64,000 bases of DNA from Siderastrea radians (lineage: Eukaryota; Cnidaria; Anthozoa; Scleractinia; Rhizangiidae), in assembly GCA_964017195.1 (NCBI GenBank), contig OZ024898.1, positions 7,319,294 to 7,383,293 of the forward strand. Reading direction: 5' to 3'. Shown here piece after piece: positions 55,847 to 64,000 of this stretch; the first letter of the stretch is position 1, and every line of letters begins with the position of its first letter. The translations under genes were made by a program, and so were the position numbers. Under the pieces are notes generated by a model. It saw only the letters and a list, made by a program, of their open reading frames with translations. It made no database searches and was not told where the DNA came from.

Positions 55847-57539
55847 CCCGACGTGTTCAATCAATAAAATCGATAATCGATAACATTCAATGAAAATCGA
55901 TAAAAATTAATAAATTATATCGGAAATCTATAAAAATCGATAAAGGGATACATTACTTGCAAAAAAATTCGGACGTTAAAAATTCGGACGTTTTATTTCG
56001 GACGTTTAATTTTCGGACACTTTTTCTCTCATTTCGGACAAATTTTGGACAAAAATTTCGGACAGTTTGCTGAAACATGCCTAAAGTAAATTTACGCCTA
56101 CAAAACATGAATTAGACTGAAGTAAAAGCTGTAAAAATGATAGTTTTACTGCACCCTCGTGGTTTCACAGATACACCGAGAGGAAAAACATATATTCAAT
56201 TAGGCTTTTGTCACTCTCAAGCAGCGTCTCAACTAGAGTTCGGTAGAGTTCGGTAGTATCGATGTAACAGTTGAGGATGAAAAGTATAAACCTTCTCCAA
56301 TTGCAACGGAAGGGCTTCAGATAGTCCTCCGAGCTACGTTTAAAATTGTCTGAAAGAGCTTATTCAAAAGAACTACGAGCTTCTTGATCAATCACCTCAG
56401 TCACCAACAGCTACAGATGAAGAAGAACCACACGCTAGTGACAATGAAGAGGACCTTTTAATTGGGTTGATTGATGCATGATGAAGCAGAAGAGGACTAG
56501 CACCACTGGCACTGGCAATGCAATAATCATAAAACTGGGCTTGGATCGAAGATTGAAATAGCAAGAATTTTTCTCTGTTTTTGTCCTTCATAAAATCTTT
56601 GTGAATTTTAGCTATGTCACGTATATTGGCCTTAAATATGTGATGGCGTCGCCCAAGAAAGTACTTTCAAGCTTTGTACTGTACTGTAAAAATTTTGGAC
56701 GCTTAAAATTTCGGACGCTTAAAAATTTCGGACGGTTTTATTTTCGGACACTATTTTTGTCCGAAATTGAAATCGTCCGAAATTTTTTGCAAGTAATGTA
56801 CGTTGTGAGTAATCGATAATTATCGATTTTTCAATTATTCCTATCGATTTTTATCAAAGTTATCGATTTTGTCGGCGCAATGTTTTTCCACTTGTTTTAG
56901 GTAGGGAAACATCAGAAATAAACGGACTTCCTTAGAAACTATTATTACTTCATGAACGATTCTAGAACAATTTTATTGCATCGAACGGTAACATTTTCAA
57001 ACCAACAGGCCTGTAAAAAGTTTAAAATGAGTCAGTAGGTCAAGACATGGTTCCATAATCAAAGGAATAAAAGAAAGGAGAACCTCAACTAGAATTAAAC
57101 TGAATAAAATATATTCTTGAAACTTATTTGTATGATTTTGTTGACCCTGATAACTACGACTATAAGCGGGCGAAGAGGGCTGTACCTGGGCAACTCATTT
57201 TGCTGAAAACAACGCCTAAACACCGAACACCCTAACGAAGTCAGTGAAAAGCAAAGAAGAACAAATGATAAGGCTGAGCGCTAGCTGAACACGGCCCTTT
57301 TTCGAGCGCATGCCTCCGAAGAAGCTGTTTTGTTGTATTTTACCGGAATGAAAAATGCCCGGCCCTCCAAGACGATAAAATCGATGACATCGATACCATT
57401 AAAAACCAGGATCAGTTGTGAGTATCCATTTCTATCGAATCATCGATAAAATCGATAACATTTAATTAAGTCTTATCGATTGTTATCGATTTATCGAACA
57501 GTTTTCCGATATCGGTTTTTATCGATTGAACACGTCGGG
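55847..57539. mobile_element. transposon with ATCGAT subterminal repeats and 7-bp TSD (1,693 bp)
   Basis: The 7-bp duplication TATTAAC is at 55840-55846 and 57540-57546. The terminal inverted repeats are CCCGACGTGTTCAATC-type. Both ends are packed with TCGATAAAAATCGATA-like words, as in the element at 30926, although the outermost bases differ. A second, TA-flanked element is nested inside. Confidence 0.75.
55951..56798. mobile_element. nested TA-flanked element (848 bp)
   Basis: TA lies at 55949-55950 and 56799-56800. The ends CATTACTTGCAAAAAAATTC and AATTTTTTGCAAGTAATG are nearly perfect inverses. Many TTTCGGACG/CGTCCGAAA words follow within ~120 bp of each end. No transposase is recognised. 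It is younger than the ATCGAT-rich element it interrupts. Confidence 0.75.
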
Positions 57540-57680
57540 TATTAACTAATCAACCTTCATATATATAAGATCTAAACTCCAAAACAATCAGATGACAAGC
57601 AGCATATAAACGGCTCCAATTTTAACTACTTTATTGAGAAAAAGCTTGTTCAGCAATTGAAATATTCTTAGGCTTGTAAT

Positions 57681-58566
57681 GCGGGTATCAGTGGCAATCC
57701 CGGGGGGGGCGACCCCCGGGCACCCCGGGGCATTTGCAAAGACTGCCCTAACAAATGCTTGTTGAAGCCCCTGGGTTAACGCCAAAATCTTGTAACAAAC
57801 ATCCCTACCCCCGGGGCTAAACGGGGCAATGCCGTGTTCCAACTGCAAGCAGAGATGGTCTCCAAAAGTATTAATATTTTCCTCTGAGCATCCTCTGAGA
57901 AGAGAACACAGTGCTCGGGAAGTCAGTAACACCCTCACAATAAAGTTTTGAACCAGCAGTTTATTTCAACATTGCAATGTAAACACAGGGTTTTTTTTTC
58001 TGGAGTACGGCATTACGGGATTTCCTCCACTAAAAACATGTCGACGAGGTGCAGAAAATTTCGCAAATGAAGACCACCTTCTTGTATGTGAAATCAATTT
58101 AAAGGACTTGAAAAGGTCTAAATGATACCCAACAAGTTACAAAGAGAAGCAAGAGGTATCACAACTTTCTGCTTGTTTGAATCCTATCTTGATTAAGCCC
58201 ACTGAGATATTTTATTCAGTGGAGGATGGCTTGGCTGTACTTGCAAATTTGAATGACAAAATAAATGCACTCACCTCAGAAAGTGATGCATTACCACTGA
58301 ACCTCGTGACAGCAGACCATGTCCAAATCCCGTGTGCAGCTCCCTGCGGAGTTTTGCCATGCCACGGGATATTAAAATTACCGCTGAACTTCGTGACAGC
58401 AGACAATTGGCAAATCCCGTGGGTAGATCCCCGGGGAGGTTTGCCAAAAAACGCGAAAGCGCACTAATGCCCCTGTCTCCGGGGAACATTTTTGCTACAA
58501 ATCCCCTACCAAGCCCGTGGGTTCCCCTGGGGTTGCCCGGGGGTCAACCCTCCGCTGATACCTGCA
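57681..58566. mobile_element. PIF/Harbinger-like MITE (886 bp)
   Basis: The trinucleotide TAA is at 57678-57680 and 58567-58569. The ends are TGCGGGTATCAGTGG and CCGCTGATACCTGCA. Long CCCCGGG-rich subterminal sequence (GACCCCCGGGCACC and its inverse) makes it unusually GC-rich. A TAA duplication suits PIF/Harbinger. No coding domain. Confidence 0.65.
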
Positions 58567-58569
58567 TAA

Positions 58570-59040
58570 TCTGGTCAGATTTCGTTATCTGACTCACTGT
58601 TTGAACGGATGGTAATTCTCCATTTTGAAATGGCGCGCCTCGAGAAGTGATACTCAGCGAGGCGGTGGTCACATTCCCGGGTCTGGGGGAGGGGGGGGAG
58701 GCACTCCCTTATTAGGCCTAAACGGGTCACATTGCACAGGTCACCCGCACAGGTCACTGTGTTACTGATAAATAAACAAGCTAAACAGTGTCCACTAGCC
58801 CTACATCAGGCTAAAACATCACCTAGTATGCCAGGGGACACTGTCCAATGTGTTTATATGTCAGCAACACAGTGCAATGTACTTGTGACCTGTAGAATGT
58901 GACCTGTAAAATACACCTCTCCAGGGAGAGGTCTGAGTTCTCCTTGAAGTTTTGGCCGAGTTGGTGGTCAACTAATGTTTTCTCACAGTTTTGGGAAATT
59001 AGCATTTCCTGGTCATAAATTAGCCATTGATCTCACAATC
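58570..59040. other. no gene seen
   Basis: A short G-rich run (58685-58700) and tandem-like ACAGGTCAC words near 58735-58755. No coding support. Confidence 0.5.
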
Positions 59041-59045
59041 TCCAC

Positions 59046-59236
59046 TCCCCATAGCTTGTGAACAGGCTCCATGGTGTGGAAAAAGCGCAAAAAAGAATTA
59101 ACGAGCAGAGCATAGACTGAATTCGGCAAGCTAAGCGAGCCAAGCGTATAGTCGCCGCCTTGTCCTCTCTCCCAGTCTATGCTTTTTTTTTCGCCCTTTT
59201 GCTCCACCGCGGATCCTATTCACAGGCTCCTTGGGT
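59046..59236. mobile_element. foldback MITE (~190 bp)
   Basis: The left AGCTTGTGAACAGGCTCC and the right CTATTCACAGGCTCC flank arms that pair through GGAAAAAGCGCAAAA / TTTTTTTTCGCCCTTTTGC and AGCATAGACTG / CAGTCTATGCT. The target duplication is not clear. Confidence 0.6.
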
Positions 59237-59979
59237 TACATTATTGTGGTTGCTGTCACAATTTTGTGGAGGTAGTAGTTGTTGTTCATTGTCACGCATG
59301 TTTTATTTAGTTCATGTTCTAGTTTCAACGCCTTATTGGTTGTCTGGTATGTATCTTAAATTGCCCTCTTTTTTATGCACCCTGTTAGACCTACATGTAC
59401 CCTGCAAAATGTAATATTTATAAGTACCTTTAGTGAAATGTAAAACCAAAACACCTAAAAATTTTCTGTTTTGAAATGAGATGGTACAAAAGCTATATAT
59501 CCCATGGGAGGTACTTGACTGGAAGTTTGAGTAGGTTGAGTAGGGAGGTACAGCTAGCCCTGTGGACCCTTACCTGATTTTCTGGAAAATTATTTGATTT
59601 GCCTCATTTTTTGACCCTGCTTAACATTCACTAAGTATTTACAAGCATCTTTTCAATTTTCCAGTAATGTTCAACATTAAAATGGTGGTATGATAAAATA
59701 CTTATTGACTGAGTTAGGTTAGAGCAGATGGGAAAATATTTGGCTTGTGGTCATGGTGTATGCACCAAGCACTGTCTCGCCCGCCGACTCAGTCAAAAAT
59801 TAATATAAGTACATGGTTCTGCATATTTATGATTAGTTTATGATATGCTCTTAAAACCAATACCAAAAAGGTGCCCCATTTATAAGGACAATATTGGTCT
59901 ATCCTTGAATCAAGGAGACTTTATTTGTCTCTGTTGGAATGTTAATGGACTTAAGTAATGGACTTAATCCTGCGGACTA

Positions 59980-60200
59980 CTTTGAATCTTTTTCTTATAA
60001 TAGAACGTCAGGGCTAACCACTCGCTTAAGCTCAGACAGCCAAGAGCTAAGCTTAATTCGTTTTCAATATTGTTATTCTTTCTTTAACTAGGATTGTTAA
60101 ACACTGGAATGCATTCCCTAAAAAGAAATTGTGGAAGAGACATTTTTAATACTTTTAAAAGGAAATTAAGAAAGTTCTTAAAAATTCGTTAATTATATTG
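59980..60200 (+). mobile_element. LINE C-terminal fragment
   Basis: Across frameshifts the plus strand reads NRTSGLTTRLSSDSQELS, then RIVKHWNAFPKEIVEE and FKRKLRKFLKI. This is the conserved end of jockey/CR1-type LINE ORF2. Confidence 0.6.
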
Positions 60201-60342
60201 TAGTAATGTGCTTTAATTGTTTTGTGATGGTTTTAGTCTTTTAACTAGGGAATGTCCTCGATAGCTATAGGGTAACCTCTGAGGTTTCCTTTTATGTATT
60301 TTTCTTGTACATAAAAAACTATTTTGTTGTTGTTGTGGTTAA

Positions 60343-60386
60343 AAATGAGAATTAATGAGAATTAATTAAATGAGAATTAATTAAAA
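60343..60386. repeat. short tandem repeat (AATGAGAATTAATTA-type)
   Basis: Three imperfect units of TGAGAATTAAT lie directly before the left end of the pogo/Tigger element. Confidence 0.7.
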
Positions 60387-60765
60387 TGGAAGACAATGAA
60401 AACCATATAATACAGTCAAACCTCTCTACAAAGGCCACCCAGGGGACAGAGTTTACTGGCCGTTGTAGAGAGGTGGCCGTTATGGGGAGGTAGGGATGTA
60501 ACATGACACCACTCGAGTTTTTAAAGTAAAAACATTTCATTCATGTAACGGTAACGATATCTACCCTTAAAAAACTAATTTAAATCAATGTCATCACATT
60601 ACAAGCAATATCAAATGAAGTTCGAAAGATCTTTACCAACTTTACCGATAATGTCAACAAAACAAAGCTAATGAGTTAAATGACGTGGGTGTTCATGCCA
60701 TTTGTTTTCCTTTTCTGAGAATGAATGCCCTCTGTTAACAATGTGCATTGTCCATTTCAGACCCT

Positions 60766-62205
60766 TCACTGTTTTTCCAGTTTTGAAATAAAACTATCCA
60801 GTGTAGTCTGCTTTAAAGAGCTTTCGCGCATAGTTGTAAGCAATGCGCTTACTTTGCTTGTAGCTTGCACTAGCTCTTCATCGCCGTGAAATTCAGCAAA
60901 CACAGCTACTTCATCGACAGCTGCTAACACTTCTTTCACTGATTTGAGCTTTGGCTCACGCAGCGGCAGATCAAACTCGTCATCTCCATCATCCACAGCG
61001 ATAAGGTCTACGTCGCTTTCACAAACTGACTCATTTGATTCGGCCCTGAAGTTCTTGAGGAGATCATTTCTGACTTCCTTTCTCCACTCATCGTTATCCA
61101 CATCTATCATGCAGTGGCTTTGTGGCATGTCCTATTTTGCTGCACACGTAACGCAAAACTTTCTCCTAAACTTTACTTTCTAGTTCTTGATGACTCCTGC
61201 GTCCAGACACTGCGTTCTTGAGGTTGTGTTCTTCGGTAGGAATGCCGCTGTGATGTTGGAAAACATGCCGATCATTTCTTTTGGATGTCATGGGGCATTG
61301 TCGAGAAACAGGATAATTCTTCTCCCTGCTTTCTTCAGTCACGTGTTAAGGGCCTCAAGAATACGAATCATCAGATCTGACTGCAACCAGCAGGATTACT
61401 TGGATCACGCAGCTTTCTGAAACATCTTGGTGTTTTACTTTTGCCAATGATGATTAATGGTTCCTTTTCGCCGGCTGCATTAATGAAGAAAGCAAGTTAC
61501 TCATTGTTTCTCCTGTTTTCCGCCCCGGCATCACTTTCTCTTTTCTGTAAGGGACCTTTCGGGCAAAGCCTTCCAGAAAGCCCCTGACTCGTCCATATTC
61601 CAGACATCTTGTGGGGCGTAGTTCAGAGTAAGTTCCTTGACCCTTTCAGTCCAGCTACTTACTGTAATTTCACTTACATCGCCTTCTTCGACGGCTACAG
61701 TTTTTTTGCGCGATGTTACGTTGATTTTTCCATTTTTCCAACCAACCATTTGAAGCCTTGAATTCTTTTTTTCCAAGATCTGATGCGATGGCGAGTGCCT
61801 CTTCTTGTACCAGGGGGCCACTGACTGGTACATTTGACGCTCTGCAACGTTGATACCATTCCTATAAAAGGTTGTTTGTCTCGCCATATTGTTGCTCGGA
61901 GCGACCATGCTTTCTTTCCATGTTTCCACCATCGTTAGAAGCCCAGCGTTCTAACAAGAAGGATTTTGTCGCCAGGGTGCTGTTAGCCTCCCACGCAGTC
62001 GTTTTTAGGAGATTCGTATTTCACTCCCCTAAAAACGACTGCGACGACTCTCCTAAAAACGACTGCGTGGGAGGCTAGGGTGCTGTTGATTTGGGTCTTT
62101 CCGCATGAAAACTTTGCACCTAAGTCTCTGCTACCTATGCATGGATGTTTTCTAGCGAATTTGATAACTTCAACTTTTTCTTTTAATGTGAGGAACTTCC
62201 GTTTG
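60766..62205 (-). pseudogene. pogo/Tigger transposase (CENP-B HTH plus DDE), broken
   Basis: N-terminal to C-terminal on the minus strand: a CENP-B-type helix-turn-helix (KRKFLTLKEKVEVIKFARKH, then GSRDLGAKFSCGKTQI, ~62205-62090), interrupted by a 94-bp MITE (61984-62077). Then QTTFYRNGINVAERQMY-type sequence and the first catalytic Asp in DVWNMDESGAFWKALP (~61600). A frameshifted DDE segment follows, with ILFLDNAP giving the second Asp (~61300) and AAFLPKNTTS. Last comes an acidic C-terminus, MPQSHCMIDVDNDEWRKEVR...TLDSFISKLEKQ (61128-60766). Several stops and frameshifts make it non-functional. A separate minus frame upstream (62577-62205) has a CxxC motif (YTCINCRKSVCNR), possibly an extra N-terminal zinc motif. 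Confidence 0.8.
61984..62077. mobile_element. Mutator-type MITE inside the transposase gene (94 bp)
   Basis: The perfect 9-bp duplication GGGTGCTGT is at 61975-61983 and 62078-62086. The ends are TAGCCTCCCACGCAGTCGTT and its inverse GACTGCGTGGGAGGCTA. It splits the helix-turn-helix region from the rest of the transposase. Confidence 0.9.
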
Positions 62206-62630
62206 ACGCCTCGATTTAACATCTTGCTTTCTGATTTCTCTGGTTTTTCCCGCCTTTTCAAGAGTTTCAGCGGCTGTCCCACTTGCTGTCGTTTGTGGTG
62301 GCTGGCTGTTCGGATGACCTTGAGCTTGCTGAAACCGATGTACACTTTTCCGATTGACACGATTCCCTTTGGTCATTACAGGCACAGCATACTGACACAC
62401 TCTGATGTGCTTTCCAACCTTAGTTTCCTCTGGCGCTGGATATGAACTTTCCTGGCGATTGCACACTGATTTTCTGCAATTAATGCAGGTGTACTTTGTC
62501 GACGCCTTGGAATTCGCGAAGATACACACACAAAAAAAACAAAAACAAACAAACAAACAATCAAAGGATGATTTCAAGTCATATGTCAGTTTGAGGCCTT
62601 CTGAAATCTATCGGAACATTATCTAACAAA

Positions 62631-63205
62631 GTGGCAAACAAGTTAGAAATTAGCAAAATTAGCGCCGAAATGATAGCTAGCTGTCATGATAAATGTGCTG
62701 TATGCCTTTTTGGCACGCAAAAAAGCATGGCTCAAGCTACTACAACGCTGAAAGTAGTATCATTCGTTCGTGGATATCATGCATACATGGACGTGTGGGA
62801 ACCTAAGATCGGCGAAAAACGACAGTTGAAGCGTGAATCATTCAACAAAGAGGATGTCAGTGCTGTGGCGGTGGTGCGAGAGAAGGTAGCGTAAACGAAC
62901 ACCCAAGCAACACAGTGGATGGCACTGTTCACCCAAACCAGGTCATAGATATGAATGAAGTCCTTGCCCATGTGCCGAAATTGACGACTCGCGCTCAGTG
63001 ACAAAATTTCTGAAGAGAAAAACAAACTCCTGACATTCATTAGTGACAGGAAAGCGTGTGAACAGAGGTGCTCGATATGGACTGGAGTTGCCTTGCTTAT
63101 TTGAATTCCGTGGAGATAAGTTTTCTTGTGACTGGGTTAAGGCAAACCTCGAACCTCGTGGCAATGAGATTTTATTTCAGTGTTAATTGCTGTCAAAATC
63201 CATTT
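62631..63205 (+). pseudogene. HIRAN-like domain remnant
   Basis: The first frame (62631-62894) reads KVVSFVRGYHAYMDVWEPKI, then GEKRQLKRESFNKEDVSAVA, the pattern I associate with cnidarian HIRAN-like proteins. After frameshifts it continues as LAHVPK (~62960), SVTKFLKRKTN (~63000) and TGKRVNRGARYGLELPCLFE (~63045-63105). HIRAN domains bind DNA ends in repair helicases; here no helicase or nuclease is attached. It lies opposite the transposase strand and within the transposon ends. At least two frameshifts are present. Whether it belongs to the transposon or was inserted is unknown. Confidence 0.55.
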
Positions 63206-63818
63206 ATAACTCCTTTCAAGGCAGAAGGAAAGAAATGCTGTGGGCTAGATATATCTGAAAACTTAAACATGATGTGATTTCTTCTCAGTGATTAAACTGG
63301 ATCATGAAAGCAGAAATACTGTATGAAGAGTTTGCGCTGTATTCAAACTCTTTTTAAACACGACTCAGTTTTCACTGGAGGACAAATAAAAAAAAAATGG
63401 TTCGATTGACACGTGTTTCAAATTTGTGTTGCGATTTGTGACCATACGCGATTAATCTTAACAATTTCTTCAAAACGTATGCGTGAGTTCCGTGACCACA
63501 CGCGATTAATCTTGTCAATTTTCTTAAACGCGTGCTTAAGTGCAAGTACTCAACACGGCACGCAACAAGTTTCATGGCCTTTGCGCAGCACTTTTTAAGC
63601 AAAATTCTTTAGCTGTTTGTTTTTGTGGCCGTTATGGAGAGGTTATTTTGGGGGTTGGGGACCCGTATTGCTGGCCGTTGCCGTTGTTGAGAGGTGGCCG
63701 TGGTAGGGAGGTAAAAATAAGAGCAAATGTATGGATTTTCGGCCGGGACGAAAAAACGTGGCCGCTGCAGAGAGGTGGCCGTTGCAGGGAGGTGGCCGTT
63801 AGTAGAGGTTCGACTGTA

Positions 63819-64000
63819 ATAATTTATTATACCCTATCGATTGGATGTCCCTGTAAATGCCAATCAAGAGGGATATGATGTTGTCCCTGGGAGTTGGGAG
63901 TTTATACTTATTTACCATTAATTGAAGAGGAACGAGCAACTACACCCAGTGCAGCAAATGTTTAAATAATTATAATTATTTATCATAAAAAGGTGTGGCT
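63819..64000. other. no gene seen
   Basis: AT-rich end of the window without supportable features. Confidence 0.5.

Larger units (their letters stand above)
60413..63816. mobile_element. pogo/Tigger transposon, degraded autonomous copy (3,404 bp)
   Basis: TA lies at 60411-60412 and 63817-63818. The ends are CAGTCAAACCTCTCTACAAA and TAGTAGAGGTTCGACTG, with repeated GGTGGCCGTT subterminal words (60465, 63690, 63775). It encodes a broken pogo-type transposase on the minus strand and a HIRAN-like remnant on the plus strand. A 94-bp MITE has landed in the transposase gene. Confidence 0.85.

Overview
This window is animal (metazoan) DNA, most probably from an anthozoan cnidarian, a stony coral or close relative. 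I infer this from intron-split genes with GT-AG boundaries, an AT-rich background, C2H2 zinc-finger genes, a GT4/OTU fusion gene, a HIRAN-like fragment of a kind I associate with cnidarian genomes, and dense small inverted-repeat transposons. No bacterial-style gene organisation is present and no species can be named from the sequence alone.

Layout. At 0.5-6.2 kb a plus-strand multi-exon gene encodes a GT4 glycosyltransferase domain followed by an OTU cysteine-protease (deubiquitinase-like) domain. At 7-12.3 kb lies a degenerate minisatellite rich in TTAGT/TCAGT, broken up by at least three transposon insertions. At 12.4-19.8 kb there are foldback elements, a Tc1/pogo-type element and two LINE fragments; one LINE copy holds an orphan promoter-plus-first-exon. 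At 20.6-25.4 kb (minus strand) lies a two-coding-exon gene for a 13-finger C2H2 protein, whose untranslated first exon may sit at 32.6 kb. That exon faces a plus-strand gene starting at 32,879, so 32.75-32.88 kb is a candidate bidirectional promoter. At 33.4-34.8 kb a Mutator-like element with a perfect 9-bp target duplication carries a small intron-containing gene-like unit. At 36-40 kb there is an inverted-repeat element containing a 201-bp tandem array, and a pogo-type MITE. At 42.5-43.5 kb is a ~106-bp minisatellite. At 43.5-46.6 kb (minus strand) is a large C2H2 gene of about 24 fingers, with its 3' end cut off by a palindromic insertion bearing hammerhead-like motifs; its first exon may be at 53.66 kb. 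From 47 to 64 kb the sequence is mostly transposons: TTAA-flanked elements, Mutator-type MITEs, two elements packed with ATCGAT subterminal repeats, a Harbinger-like element, and a 3.4-kb pogo/Tigger element with a broken transposase and an opposite-strand HIRAN-like pseudogene.

The supported host genes are the GT4-OTU gene, the two zinc-finger genes and the unrecognised gene at 32.88 kb; they are not an operon and show no obvious shared pathway. Most of the remaining structure comes from mobile elements. For many of these, target-site duplications can be read directly: TTAA, TA, TAA, 7 bp, 9 bp or 13 bp. All exon boundaries are by-eye splice predictions checked for reading phase, not transcript-supported.
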